From positions 992,001 to 1,056,000 of the forward strand of contig JABYQN010000003.1 of the NCBI GenBank assembly GCA_022606135.1: a stretch of 64,000 nt of DNA. The letters are read 5' to 3'. The DNA comes from Fomes fomentarius (Eukaryota; Basidiomycota; Agaricomycetes; Polyporales; Polyporaceae). A program made the position numbers and the translations under genes. Below the pieces are notes generated by a model, which made no database searches, was not told the origin of the DNA, and was given only the letters and a program-made list of their open reading frames with translations. Positions 1 through 15,023 of the stretch are shown here, piece after piece; position 1 is the stretch's first letter, and each line of letters begins with the position of its first letter.

Positions 1-2048
1 TGCGCGCACCTGCGTGAAGGCACTTGGGCCTTTGACTATGTACACAATCGCCTATTTAAGTATGTATTCTCCGTTGACGGATTATCGCGTACTGATATTG
101 TACTCCAGGCAAGTAGATGTCTCCTCCAATCTCGCACAACCAGCGAAGTGGTTAGAAGAGAGGCTCGAGCGCGTCAAAGAAACTGTTCCTCCTTTCTTGA
201 GGCCGAAGTACTTCGCTATCATTATCTCAGAAGCTTACAAAGCTGCCCGCCGGGTGGCTATCGAACAGTGCTCCAACTTCGTCACCAGCGGACACGACTT
301 CACTCAAGACCTCGCGCTGTGCTCTATTCAGATGCACGGACAGGTGAAATCTGCATCCCTTGACCCAGGTAAACCTACACCATCTCTGGCGGCCGGACTA
401 CCACACTTTACGGCCGGTTGGGCTCGTGTTTGGGGTCGCGACGTCTTCATCTCGCTGCGCGGGCTGTTCCTCACGACGGGGAACTTTGAGGGGGCCAAAT
501 CTCACATACTCGCGTTTGCGTCGACGCTCAAGCATGGCCTGATACCTAACCTCCTTGATTCCGTGCGCAGCCCCCGGTATGCTTATGTTCCATGTCAATC
601 TATGTGGGGCTGATCCGTCTCCTCGCGTATAGTTACAACTCGCGTGACTCACCATGGTGGATGTTACAGAACATTCAGGACTATGTAAACAGCGCACCGG
701 ATGGTCTTTCTATCCTCTCAGAGTCGGTGAAGCGTCGCTTCCCAAAGGACGACACCTGGGTCGCATGGAACGACGAGCGCGCATATTCGTTCTCGACCAC
801 GATTGCGGAGATTATTCAGGAGATCTTACAGCGGCACGCTAGCGGTATCTCCTTCCGTGAATACAACGCCGGCCCCAATCTGGACATGCAGATGAAGGAA
901 GAAGGGTTCAACATCGACATTCGGGTCGACTGGAAGACTGGGTTCATCTTCGGTGGGAACAAGTTCAACTGTGGGACGTGGATGGACAAGATGGGTTCGT
1001 CCGAGCGTGCTGGCAACAAGGGTCTCCCAGGTACCCCTCGCGACGGTGCACCGGTCGAAATCACTGGCCTGCTGAAGAGTACTCTGCGCTGGTTGGACCA
1101 GCTTTCAACTGCGGGCAAGTTCCCGTTCAAGGGGGTCGAAGCAGAGAGTGAGTGTGTTGATGCAAATCGCGGTCGTGTAGTTGCTGATCCGCATCTAGTC
1201 GATGGGAGCAAGCGGTTGGTGACTTACGGAGAATGGAGCAACCTCGTCCAAGCGTCGTTCGAGAAGGCCTACTACGTCCCCACTGGTATGTCCTTTGGTG
1301 ACAACATCGAGAAGCATCTGACACTTCAGCAGATCCCAGCGAAGACTCAAAGTACTACATCAACCCATATGTGGTCAATCGCCGCGGCATATACAAGGAT
1401 GTTTATGGCACTCCCTCTGACCGAGAGTGGTCGGACTACCAATTCCGCCCCAACTTCCCCATCGCCATGACGGTCGCTCCAGAGCTGTTTGATCCGGAGC
1501 ATGCATTGGGTGCTCTCAAGCTCGCCGACAAGGTGCTCCGTGGTCCCCTTGGTATGAAGACGCTTGATCCTGCAGACCTACAGTATCGTCCAAACTACGA
1601 CAACGCCAATGACAGCACCGACAGGGCCATAGCGCAGGGTTGGAACTATCACCAGGTGCGTGTCCTAGGCACATATCTGACGACCTGTAGATGCTGACAT
1701 CAGTCATCCAGGGTCCCGAATGGGGTTGGCCTCTCGGCTACTTCCTGCGGGCTTACCTGTACTTTGACACCAAGGTCGGCGCTGGGAAAAAGGTGCGTTC
1801 GTGTGAATTAACGCTCGACGCAACACTAAGACTCGGTGTAGGACCCTACCGAGACCCTCCACCACCTCCACCAGATCCTACTCAAGCCTCGCGAGCACGT
1901 TCAAAAGGATCCTTGGGCCGGCCTGCCTGAGTTGACAAATGAGAATGGTACATACTGTCATGATTCTTGCACCACTCAAGCCTGGAGCGCGAGTTGTGTG
2001 CTCGACTTCCTAGAGGAGGTGCACAAGTTGAGCCCAGCCGCCGCCTGA
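1..2048 (+). CDS. GDB1: Glycogen debranching enzyme, C-terminal part (5' end outside window)
   Basis: This is the C-terminal amylo-alpha-1,6-glucosidase half of the bifunctional debranching enzyme, which removes branch-point glucose from cytosolic glycogen. Recognisable blocks are GLPHFTAGWARVWGRDVF, LKHGLIPNLLDSVRSPRY, GFIFGGNKFNCGTWMDKMG and GPEWGWPLGYFLRAYLYF, all characteristic of the eukaryotic family. I read the exons as <1-59, 109-576, 633-1147, 1199-1285, 1333-1655, 1712-1792 and 1842-2048; each junction has GT/AG ends and keeps frame. The TGA is at 2046-2048. The N-terminal glucanotransferase half lies left of the window. The next gene (PAAF1-like) is convergent, about 190 bp away. 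Identification is very secure; individual splice sites are hand-called. Confidence 0.93.
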
Positions 2049-2237
2049 TCTCGTACCTTTGCCTCTAGTCTACTTGCGCCCCATCTTCGCATCTGTAGCC
2101 AAACGGACACATCCCATAACTGTTGCGATAGAACCCTGTTATACTGCATATACTGCAGATAGAGATAGAATCGTTTCATGTAAACACGACAAACGCAATG
2201 GATACCAATACAGATTTCATGACCACTCGGAGGCATG

Positions 2238-3725
2238 TCATGACACATACCGCCGGACTACACTATCATCAGAGGCAGTCCATAGACTACGACCTACAGC
2301 CCGCACAAAGCGAACAGCGTCACAATCTGTGCCCACCAGTTCTGCCCGAACCCTAGGACCGGATGGGAGCACCTCCGCCACATACGGCAGCCCGTCTTCG
2401 GTCGCAAGCGCAAGGCCAACATCCATAGTACTAGGATGTTCGTTCGTCATTGGTGACCCAATGGAGAATGGTGCATCGAGGAGATTTATGAATGCGATGT
2501 CCTCCACGGGAGACGTATTCCTCCTGAAAGAGACCACAGGACCATTCCCGAGATTACGAGTGTCGTAGACGGAAATCAGGCCTGATGCTGAGCCCGTTGC
2601 GACGAGGTTATCCTCGGGACTGTATGCAATAGCCAAATGGGCGCCGGAAGTCCCTATTGCGGAGCGGAACGTCGCGCGTTTGGTACGCAAGTCGAACAGC
2701 TCGAACGAACCGTCTTGCAGCCCGCAGAACACGACCTTGTCTGATGTCTCGACTTCTCGTGGATCGGTGCTCGCGTCCGATGGCAGGGCCTCGCTTGACC
2801 CGTCCGCCTGTGTCCAACGCTCGCCGGCGCTGAGGGCGAGGACAGGTACAAAGTGGTTTGTGCCGGCGGTGAATGAGCGGATCTGCGCGCCAGTGGGGAT
2901 GTCCCAGAGGCGGACCGTGCCGTCCTTGGAGCCGGAAAGAACGTTGCGTCCCCGGGCTATGATTCCTGTGGACGTGACTGCGCGGGTGTGCCCACGCAAA
3001 GTGCGCGCGGCGGTCACTTTGGTTGTCGTGTAGGACGAGGATTCGGGGGGATCGGCGGGCAGAATGGACAATGCGAAGTCTGCCCCTGAGGTCAGGACCA
3101 CGCGAGACGAAGGGAAGAACCTGAGCGATGTCACGGTGCTGAGATGGGCCTTGCTTGTTGCGGAAGGGATAGCTTTCGGCGACGAGGTTGGTCGTATGTG
3201 TACCGAACCGTCGTGATACCCAGTGGCCAATTGGGATCCGTCTGGTGCGACATCGAAGGCTGTGATTTGGGTAGACTGTGATGTGTCTCAGGATACTTCG
3301 CGAGAAAGACAATATGGTGGCATATGATACCTTGTGCACGTCCGCAGGCGAGAGGTAGGCAGTAGTTGGGACTGCTAGTCGCGTCTCTGGTATATCCAAG
3401 GCCGGACACGAGACAACGTATGAGCTCTATGACACAAGCGCGAGCTGATTCGCATGCTCAATCATGGCGATAGGTAGGATGTACGGGAGCTTACCTTCCC
3501 ATAATCCTTGAGCTCCACGCCATCCTGCCCTTCGTAGTGAACTAGGTCGCGGTTGTGTTCATCGAGGGTCGCGATGGCTCTACCATGCACGGACGTCTCC
3601 CCGGCTTTGTAGCAGGATAGCCAGAATTTGTCATCCGGGACCAATCCATCATGTACGTCTTGAACGATAGACTGGAAGTCGTGTTGGATTGTGCAGATGG
3701 GAAGTACGATAGTTTGAGAGTCCAT
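2238..3725 (-). CDS. RPN14: WD40 proteasomal ATPase-associated factor (PAAF1/Rpn14-like)
   Basis: WD40 propeller protein resembling PAAF1/Rpn14, a chaperone of 19S proteasome base assembly that binds Rpt ATPases. Exons 3725-3495, 3426-3331 and 3275-2238 join in phase 0 to give 454 residues, the usual size. Family signatures are ARGRNVLSGSKDGTVRLWD in the centre and the terminal DDSVVRRYVS, which matches the VRRY ending of PAAF1. WD-type strands also appear at LATGYHDGSVHI and DLRTKRATFRSA. The ATG at 3725 precedes a conserved N-terminal exon. The gene is divergent from NBP35, with 325 bp between the two ATGs. Another WD40 family is possible, but the C-terminus argues for PAAF1. Confidence 0.85.
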
Positions 3726-4050
3726 TCTCCACTGTATGCGAGTCTAGTAAGTGCGGTAAGCAGCCAGCACACACAATTTGGTGTGAGCGTACCTCCAAGC
3801 TCTGTCACAGCGATAGAAGAGTGCCTGGATGCCAGTGGATGGGGGACTCAAAGGGGAATATCTTGCGTACGCCATCGGCTAGTAGAGGCGAGATAAGATT
3901 AGATTGCGGTGAGAGATGACAAAGTCAATCGTCACTTGCCCGCAAAAGTCGGACTTGCTCTCTTCAAGCTACTTGTCGTTTTGTCTTGCGATTTTTGACC
4001 GCCTTGTCTCGGAATCGACCATCCCAACAAGTCGCGAACAGCTAAGCGCA
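3726..4050. promoter_or_regulatory. Shared promoter region of RPN14-like and NBP35
   Basis: 325 bp between two opposed ATGs. No gene is supported here; an in-frame extension of the + strand frame to 3916 exists, but it lacks family similarity and the 4051 ATG gives the typical Nbp35 start. It presumably holds both promoters. I see no clear TATA element. Confidence 0.5.
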
Positions 4051-5126
4051 ATGATTGCTCTGCAACAAGCTATCCCTATACCAGACCCACTGTCTGTCCC
4101 TGCGAACGCCCCGGAACATTGTCCGGTGAATTCTATTGTTCATGTGCAGACGTTCATGATCTCTAAGACCTTGCAGGGGACGGAGTCTGAACTAGCTGGG
4201 ATCACAGACGCATGCAACGGATGCGCAAACCAAGAGATATGCGCGTCCGGCCAGGCGAAGGGCCCCGATCCTGCACTTCCGCTCGTCCGCTCGCGCATGG
4301 CCAGCGTCAAGCGCAAAATCCTCGTACTCTCAGGGAAGGGAGGGGTCGGAAAGTCCACGTTCACTGCACAGCTCGGTTGGGCGTTCGCGGCAGATGAGCA
4401 GCTTCAGGTACATTGTCAGTTATCATCGGGCTGCTTCTGTGTGATTGAGACCTGCTGTTTCAGACCGGGATCATGGACGTCGATATATGCGGCCCTTCTA
4501 TACCCACCATCCTCGGTATTGCCTCTGAACAAGTGCACGCATCCTCGTCAGGCTGGTCCCCCGTGTACGTGCAAGACAATCTCGGCGTTATGTCCGTCGG
4601 GTTCATGCTCCCTTCCTCCAAGGACGCAATCATGTGGCGAGGGCCGAAGAAGAACGGGCTGATTTCCCAATTCCTCAAGGACGTCGACTGGGGCGACCTT
4701 GATTACCTCGTCATCGACACTCCTCCGGGCACGTCCGACGAGCACCTCAGCATCGTCCAGTACCTCAAGGAGAGTGGCATTGACGGCGCGGTCGTGATCA
4801 CGACCCCACAGGAGGTCGCACTCCAGGACGTTCGGCGGGAAATCGACTTTTGTAGGAAAGTTGGAATCCGCGTACTCGGTCTCGTGGAGAATATGTCGGG
4901 CTTTGTGTGCCCCAACTGCAAGAACGAATCACAAATCTTCAAGCCCAGCACGGGTGGAGGTAGGCGGTTGGCGCAGGACATGAACGTAGAGTTCTTGGGG
5001 GCCGTCCCTCTAGATCCCCGGATAGGGAAGAGCGCGGACTACGGGGTGAGCTTCCTTGACGAGTATCCCGACAGCCCAGCCAGTATCGCATATTTGGACA
5101 TCATCGACAGTGAGTTCCCGACTTAG
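4051..5126 (+). CDS. NBP35: Cytosolic Fe-S cluster scaffold P-loop ATPase NBP35
   Basis: Scaffold ATPase of cytosolic iron-sulfur assembly, working with Cfd1. Exons 4051-4125, 4177-4407 and 4464-5126. The N-terminal four-cysteine cluster is visible across the first junction (EHCP, then [12 protein letters not shown]), followed by the Walker A/deviant P-loop [24 protein letters not shown], the [12 protein letters not shown] switch and the C-terminal bridging CPNC motif in [10 protein letters not shown]. About 322 residues as drawn. The tail is uncertain: a GTGAGT donor at 5110 and an AG at 5157-5158 could remove the stop at 5126, but that junction gives an almost immediate TAG. A Nbp35-like tail (YIEIKSILGDS, to 5195) is present downstream one frame away. 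The core assignment is secure. Confidence 0.92.
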
Positions 5127-5467
5127 TAGTCGTCATACTTTGGGCGTACTGACATCAGGTACATAGAAATCAAGTCAATTCTCGGAGACTCATAGGGCAA
5201 GTTTGTTGTGCATTGGACATGTAGCAATGGGATCTGTATTCTCTAGATGCTATGGGGCAAGTGGCAATCTGCTATCTGCAAGATCATAGTCCGTCGTCAT
5301 ATGTATGCGTATCTATCTAAGAACGAGAGCTGTCTGTATATGCACAAATACAAGAGTCGAGATTAACTGGTACATCCGCCTTCTATGTGGCGCACGTCGC
5401 GTGCGCAATAACCACTTTCTACAAGCCTCCACAAGCCCCAGGTAGAGAGGAAGTGAATCAAAGACGT
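5127..5467. other. Convergent intergenic region NBP35 / MAP kinase
   Basis: About 340 bp between two converging stop codons. It may contain the last few codons of NBP35 if its final intron is real (see that entry); otherwise only 3' UTR and terminator sequence. No other gene seen. Confidence 0.5.
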
Positions 5468-8275
<2,808 letters not shown>

Positions 8276-8992
8276 GTTCGAGCAGTGTAGGGGTAGTCTA
8301 GGGACGTGGCGGGGTCGGAGCTCACAAGTCGGAGCGGATGGAAGGACGTGGTGGAGGGTATTGAAGAGGGCGTCGGAGAAGCTTCGAAGGCAAGCGCAGC
8401 TTATATGCAGCGGAGGTGTTGCGGGTCAAGTAAAGTACGATAAATTTACATACAAGCGTAATGGCTGAGATTCGTGATAGAAGATCTCGCTAACAGAGAG
8501 GCTGGTTGTAGCGTGGACCGTGGTGGCGGTACTTGTTCAGCAGCGTTGGCCGCGCTTGGCCTATAAAGGTCTCCTTTACACAAAGTCTCGCAAGCCACGG
8601 AGCGTGTACACAAAGGACAAGGTCGCCATGCAGTCTTACGGAACATTCGTCAATGGGGTTCGAGGTTTATTGACCTGACCAGCCACACGCGTCTCAAGTT
8701 ACCTAGCCGTGGCCTCGCATATCGCCTACCAAGCGCGTTGCACGATGATGAATTCCGCAAACACGTCGACAAAGGCTAATGATACAAAATTTCCGTTGAT
8801 GTTTGACACGAGATACACGTGGAAAGCGATCCTGAAGTGGGTAGTAACGCGAAGCAGGACTCGGAGTGCTATCGGAGTACGAAAGAGGAGATATCTCCAG
8901 CCTGGACAAAACAAGACGATGCGTAGATCTACGGGGTGAACCCCGTTGCCTTAGAGCGTTCACGAACGTATGGAAGATTGCGCCGCACCCGG
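8276..8992. other. Intergenic: MAP kinase promoter side and makorin-like 3' end
   Basis: About 720 bp between two minus-strand genes. Short open frames on both strands around 8700-8940 overlap each other and match nothing I know. I see no supported gene. The part nearest 8276 should hold the kinase promoter and 5' UTR. Confidence 0.4.
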
Positions 8993-11113
8993 TCAAGAGT
9001 TGTTTGGTGCAAAGACGACCCGGCCACGTCCATCCGTCACAAACTCTGCAGCAGACATGGCCGCGTCTGTGCTGGAGCCGACCAGAGGAAGCGACCGTTG
9101 ACGGAGAAGGCGGCCGGACAAGCTGGAAGACCTATGCCCGGTGGCGTCTTGCTGCGAGGCCTCGTCTGCGCATTCCTCCGCGGTAGTCAGATCAGGAGCT
9201 GACTTCGTGTGCGGAATCATCGCTGCCGATGACGAAGTGGCACGACCACGGCGAGCCCAGGATGATGTCGTGCTGCTCCAGACTACCCGTCCACGGCCAT
9301 CTGTCATGAACGGTGGGTCACTATCATGCACAGCGGTCTCAGTCTGGGCATCGACCTCGGCTTGGACGGCAGAAGTAGAGGATGCTTCTGCCGCTGCCGG
9401 AGTTGCCGTAGAGGGTGCCTCGTCGCTAAGTCGTACCTCCGCCAAACCTCGCATGAAATCCGCTAAGTTGACTACTTGAACTGTCGAGCTGCGGGCGGCC
9501 ACATTGGCACTATGAGAATCATCCTCACCAGTCTGCGACGAGCCGGAAGGCCCGGGATGCAGAGGGCGAAGGCTATCGAGGTATGATGGGGATGGGACGA
9601 ATACCGGAGAAGTCGGATCGAGAGTTGCCCCACTCGCAGGAGGGGAGGTAGGTGCGGGGAGAGTATGTGAGAGGGGTACGCCCGTTATATCCAAATCATG
9701 CTCCTGGTCTGGCACAGGCGCGATGACGACCTCGTCCACGTCGATCGGGGGCCAGTCGCCCCAAGGGTGCAAACTGGTGTTAGTCCGTTCGGGAGGCGAC
9801 TGCTCCGTGGATGTCTCAGGAGGCAAGGCAACTGATTCTTCCTCGTCTTCTTCCGCAGACTCATCTCCCCCCAAGAGGCTGTCGACACCGAATGCATGTG
9901 AGAGAGCTCGATGCTACATTGAATAAATAAGTGCCGGACATATATCACGAGAGAGGATGCATACCACATCACGCGAACTCATGTGTACACTCCTCATCGC
10001 GCGCGTGATCGCCAATATAACTTGCATGCCATTCTCGACGCCGTGGTCCCAGTCGCTGAGTGTGAACTCGTCACGATACCGCTGGGAGTGACGCCGCTGT
10101 ACCAGACACGGTCAACAACGCTCGGAATCGAGAAAGTGTTATTGCCCACCTGCATGTAGTAGTCCGCACCACGCTCAAAGACATAAGGCATTCCGTCGCC
10201 ATTTTCATGCTTGTAAAAGCATTCCTTGCCAAATGGGCAGTAGCGTTTGTCCCGTGGAGAACTCTCAAAGTATCTAGTATCCCATTCAGCATTGAACTTG
10301 AGCGCACCAAAGCAGGTTGGCTCACCTGCATTTAATGCGTGCCATACTGCTCTTGTATCTCTCGGTTGCTTCGATCTTCTTGGGATCGCCTTCGGGGAAA
10401 AACAAGCTAGACGGGACGACAAACCGGGAGGAAGTACGACACATGGGACATGTCTTCGTTGTACCAGCCTCTACCATATCGGCAGACTTGCCCTCGCTGC
10501 CTCGCCAGTTCTTGATGCACTGCGATAGATGGCCTCAATGAACTCATGTTAGTAGATAACGATGTAATAGGGACGCACTGGCAGGCAGAATATGTGGCTG
10601 CAACCAACTAGGGAGGCGAAATATGAGCAATCACATCCAGAAGCAATAAGGTGCGCGCGTCGAAGTGCACGAAAAGGATACATAATGGCGTAAACAGAGG
10701 AACGTGGCGGAAGAGACTCACCAAGCAGTCCGAACGTAGTTGGCGTATCATAACAAATGGAACACAGGTTCTCCTCCTCTGACTCCTCCTTGAGTGGCAA
10801 ATTGGTACTTGATTCAGCACCTGGCTGAGCGTGTATGAACCAGCACTGATCTCCATGACGACACCACCCGGACGCGTAGAACTTGCAGACCTTGCTCTTG
10901 TCATACGGCGTCAGCCGCTCCAACTCTCCGTGCAGGAACTTGCATCGATCGCCGGCATAACATCCGCGGCTCGTATTACTGCGCCCAACACGCTGTCAGC
11001 ACCCAGTTGACCGACGCAGAAGGCATACACCTACTAATACCGACAAACACCTCTTGCTTTCGATGTGACGGGACGGTCCGCGATGGGTACATTGGTATTG
11101 GTGATGGAGGCAT
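8993..11113 (-). CDS. Makorin-like CCCH zinc finger / RING E3 ubiquitin ligase
   Basis: Architecture resembles makorins: two N-terminal C3H fingers (CYAGDRCKFLH, then CKFYASGWCRHGDQCWFIH), a C3HC4 RING (CSICYDTP, GCSHIFCLPCIKNW, KTCPMCRTSS), a FVVPS block after the RING, and a third C3H finger (RYCPFGKECFYKH). RNA binding and E3 activity are inferred from the family. The start is taken at 11113; its first exon joins in frame at a GTTTGT donor to the first finger. The RING is split by introns. The last, long exon encodes a Ser/Pro/acid-rich tail that carries the same motif twice (FMTDGRGRVVW and FVTDGRGRVVF, the second almost at the C-terminus). It is divergent from HFI1. Confidence 0.82.
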
Positions 11114-11448
11114 TTGTAGGACGGGTCGACATGCGGAAATGAGATCGGCGGTAAAGCGTGCGCTATAGCAGACCAAGGCCGCAGTGCGTAATTGTAAGGC
11201 GTGTCGATAGCGTTATATGGGAGAGAAAACAGCGGGGGAGCTCTTGTGGGTCAGTGACCTGCGGCAACTGCAGCAGCCACCACAGTCACAGTCAGGTCAG
11301 AGTCTGTATAAATAGCCGCCCATTCAAGGAGAAACGGGCGTCAACCCAGAGCCAGGATTATGTAAGACAACCTCACTGTCTTTGCCAAAACAATGACTGC
11401 TATTAGTATCAGCCACCACCCGTGCCACACGCCCCTTCTTCACTGTCT
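11114..11448. promoter_or_regulatory. Shared promoter region of makorin-like gene and HFI1
   Basis: 335 bp between opposed ATGs. A TATA-like TATAAATAG lies near 11307, about 140 bp before the HFI1 ATG. No gene seen. Confidence 0.4.
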
Positions 11449-12566
11449 ATGTCTCTCGCGTCGACATCCACTGTCAAGACCCAGATCTTGAGCGCGTTAG
11501 GTCCAAAAGGATCGTCCTACTTCAGTGTCTTGAAAGAGTACCTCTCTGGCCACATCTCCCGGAACGAATACGACGAACAGATCAAGGCACTCCTAGATAG
11601 CACACATCTCTGTAAGTCACAAGCGATGTTCGAATGATCTAGGCATTCGTTGACTCTACTGCAGTACAGCTTCATAATGCTCTCATAGTAACGCTGTTCG
11701 ATACTTCGGCACATCTCGCGCCTGTAGCGGCTCCGCCACCGGATGTCCCGAGACCTCCACCACGCAAGCGGCGGCGCACGTTACCATACCAGGGTCCGGA
11801 TCCAGATGAGATGACCACATTGCGGTCAGAGAGGTTGAAGAAATGGGCCGTTGGCTTGGGACCGCGCGAGCGAGACAGAATTCGGGCGCTTGAGGCAGTT
11901 GCAACGAATGAACCACCACAAGCCAAGCCATATACCGATGAGATTGCAGCGGAAAGGGGGATTCAGTTGCTTTTGGAGCGAGGAGGTAAGCTAGTGTCAT
12001 ATGTCTATGTTGCATGTATGAACCATTGCGCGGCCACAGAGTCACCCGGAAGTCGGTTGCCTCTCAACCTCGCGTCCATGACACGCGCCCCCACATTACA
12101 ACACATTTCGGAACGCATCAACCTCATATCTGCGCAACATAATCTGGGCGCACCCTCCAAAGAAGTCGCGTCTTTGCTGATGCTAGCTTTCGAGGCTCGT
12201 GTGGTATCTCATATACTCAGGCTCCCGTGCTGACCCGTCCGTACACAGGCGAAACTGAAGCAGCTCATTACACAAGCTCTTTCCTTGACTTCTACCTCCC
12301 ACGCCATCACATCTATCCGTGCTGCAGAACCGCATTCGCACAGCTATGTGCTTCCTGCATCTTCCTTCGACAGTCTGTTCACTGTGTCCCCCGCCGTTCT
12401 TCCGAACAAGTCCGCAGCAGCTATGCGCCTTGCCATAGGGGAGAACGAGCCGTCTGAAGATGATCTTGCTCTAAAAGACAGGGAGGCCAAGGATCAGCGA
12501 TGGCAACTGTTCGCATTGCTTGGCGAACGGAGTACTGTGAAGGAGGCGTTGCGGACATTACATTGA
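11449..12566 (+). CDS. HFI1: SAGA complex subunit Hfi1/Ada1 (TADA1-like)
   Basis: Histone-fold-containing SAGA core subunit, partner of TAF12 in known SAGA. The N-terminus has VKTQILSALGPKGSSYF, YLSGHISRNEYDEQI and LHNALIVTLF, the SAGA-Tad1 signature. A basic PPPRKRRR stretch follows, then a central region with GLGPRERDRI and a C-terminal DQRWQLFALLGER block. Four exons are inferred, with introns near 11611-11664, 11985-12040 and 12200-12248. The first ATG of the frame is 11449; the codon at 11422 is GTG. TAF10, also a SAGA subunit, lies 2.5 kb downstream on the same strand. Confidence 0.78.
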
Positions 12567-12901
12567 TTTCTTTCACTTTGATGCTGTTTGACTGTGGATT
12601 TGGACCCTGCTCTGGATGTGTATAGAGATGCTTGGTATATCGACTGGCAACCTCCTTTGCGTTGTTTGTTTAAAACAAAAGTAAGATTCACAAACTTCTC
12701 ATGAAAGGGTAGACTCGGTTCATCCGGGCCGAAACGTCGTCATCGATCATAATCTATCTCTCCGGGTCGCTGGCACTGTCCGGCAACTGCAGCTGACTAT
12801 GACGAGTTCTTCGTACTGATAAGCTGGGCCTCCCCCAGTTTGCGACCGGCCTCCTTTGCTTTCTGCAAGCACGGTAGGGTTCTTGCTGCAGCTCCAACAC
12901 G
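12567..12901. other. Intergenic HFI1 / oxidoreductase
   Basis: About 335 bp between tandem genes. Holds the HFI1 3' end and the oxidoreductase promoter; nothing else recognised. Confidence 0.4.
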
Positions 12902-14476
12902 ATGACTACCAACCAACCATTCGTGCTGCGATGGGGTATCATCTCTACTGGCAGAATCGCCCAAGACTTCACGAAGGTCGGCGATCACTTACGTGCTTGA
13001 GTCTGTGGAAGCTCACCTGATGATACAGGACCTCTTGGTCGACCCGTCTACGTACGTTCTCACTGCGTACTCCCGGGATCCAGAAGTCCAAGAATCGAAC
13101 TGACGCGGAACGGGCGACAGACGGGGAACCACAGATGTTGCGCACAAAGTCGCAGCTGTGGGCTCGCGCAGTGCTGAGAGTGCTCAGAAGTTCATCGACA
13201 CGTACATCAATGACAAAAGTGTGAAAGCATATGGGAGCTATGCCGAAGTGTTTGCGGACAAGGTATGCATGGGGAACCTGAACTTCCAATCTGAACCAGC
13301 TCACAAACGGGATCCGCGGTAGGGTGTCGATGCGGTCTACATAGGTAAGGATTTGGAATTCTGAGAGTGCTCGGTGTATCTCAACGTGCTTGTCCATCAG
13401 GCACACCTCACACCCTGCATTACGAGAACGCGCGCGACGCGCTTAACGCGGGCAAGCACGTCCTTTGCGAGAAAGCCACCACTTCAAACGCTGCAGAGCT
13501 GAAGGAATTGCTGAAGTTGGCGAAGGAGAAGAAACTCTTCTTTATGGAGGCCTTGTGGACACGCTTCCACCCACTAACGTTGGAGCTGAAGCGAATCGCG
13601 GAGGAGGGGTCGCTCGGAGAACCCGTTGTCCTCCACGCAGACTTGTCGGCGGACTTTCATACTGAGAGTGAGCACTATGCTGCGCGGAACCACCATCCTC
13701 TGCTAACCACCAGACGATGTGCAGAACTCCCTCTGACTCATCGGATGCTCGATCCTCAGCTGGGAGGAGGCGCTCTATTGGACCTGTACGCGTGTAAATG
13801 TTATCATACCACAGCCTGCGTGCTGATAACTCTTACAGTGGGCCGTATCCGATGTTCTGGGTAGGTCCTTCCGAGTGATGTTATATGTTCTGAGCTCACA
13901 ATATCTCTTTCAGTGCATGCTCGCACTGTACGAGCATCCATCCAACAAGGGCGCTCGACCGACAAGTGTGACAGCCTCGATCCTGAAGTCCACAATCACG
14001 GACGTCGACGCAAGCACCAGCTGGACGGTGAACTTCTCTGAACACTTGCAGGCGCAAGCCGTCCTCAGCTGCTGCATGACAGTGCCCACCGCGCCTTTTG
14101 GAGCAACTATTCGTTACAAGCACGGCATCATCACAGTGAAGCCCCCTATCTTCTGCGCACCGTCGTTCACCGTCCAGTATTTCGGCAAGGACGGAGACGT
14201 CGAGCGCGAGGAGACGAAGACTTTCCAGTACGTCGGCGGAGGCTGGCACTATGAGGCTGATGAAGTTGCACGGGGCATCAGAAGTGGAAAGGTGGAGAGC
14301 GACTCGTGGGGACATGAGAAGAGCATCATCGTTATGGAGACGTTTGACGAGGTAGGTGTACAACGTGTTGAAATTTTACATGCTGACGATTTCTATCACC
14401 TTGCTACACATAGATTCGTCGCCAGGGCAAGTACGTACTCCCGAAAGGCGTCGAGAAGGTCGATAGGGTACAGTGA
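12902..14476 (+). CDS. Gfo/Idh/MocA-family NAD(P)-dependent oxidoreductase (dihydrodiol/xylose dehydrogenase-like)
   Basis: Rossmann-fold dehydrogenase related to dimeric dihydrodiol dehydrogenase / D-xylose 1-dehydrogenase. N-terminal RWGIISTGRIAQDFTK is the nucleotide-binding strand and loop; then HKVAAVGSRSAESAQKF, the GTPHTLHYENARDALNAGKH block, the catalytic-lysine motif HVLCEKATTSNA, FFMEALWTRFHPL, and DPQLGGGALLDLGPYP after splicing. Exon 1 is 12902-12976; a 5' exon GACCTCTTGG... joins to ACGGGG... to give DPSTRGTTDVAHK. The canonical EKP motif reads EKA; the lysine is kept. At about 13716 an inner AG must be used as acceptor to give KLPLTHRMLDP and avoid a TGA. The C-terminus is KGVEKVDRVQ with stop 14474-14476. 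Substrate cannot be named. Confidence 0.85.
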
Positions 14477-15023
14477 AGCGCGCGGATACGAAACAGTAAC
14501 ACAAGCGGACCACAGATTTATTGAGTCAAAGAATGTGTAGCACATATGTACTGCTACTGCCACGAGCCTGCGAAGGAACAACCTGCAATTATGCATTAGT
14601 GATTATTCGTTACGTGCTGATAGGAAACTTGAAGTGGTTCAGAAAAAACGGACTCCTCGCCAAAGCGAGGGCCCGAAGGTAGCTGAGATAAGTCTCTGCA
14701 CTGCAAGAATATTCTTGCTAAAGCCAAATGCCTCAAACATCATAGAATCTGCTCAAGTGAACAGCAGAAGTGGCATGGAATGACACACTCACCATTGAAG
14801 TGGGGAGAGACAAGACGCAGGTTGAGGTTGAAGTTGAGTTCGGAGAGCGAGAGAAAGATTTTTATGCAAGTTCGGCAAGTAGACGCTCAATCGCCGATCC
14901 AGGATAGGGCGCTCAAACGCCACTCCGACTCGACACTCAGCACCACTGCAGTCTGCCAGACACGACCACCACTACTTGGACTTAGACGCTTCTAGTCATA
15001 CTTCGCTGACGAACACATACACC
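14477..15023. other. Intergenic oxidoreductase / TAF10
   Basis: About 550 bp. Contains several small overlapping frames without family likeness. Probably the oxidoreductase 3' UTR and the TAF10 promoter. Confidence 0.4.

Noticed and set aside
3916..4050. Extension of NBP35 upstream to an ATG at 3916
   Set aside because: The added residues are unlike Nbp35 N-termini, while the ATG at 4051 gives the usual distance to the four-cysteine motif.
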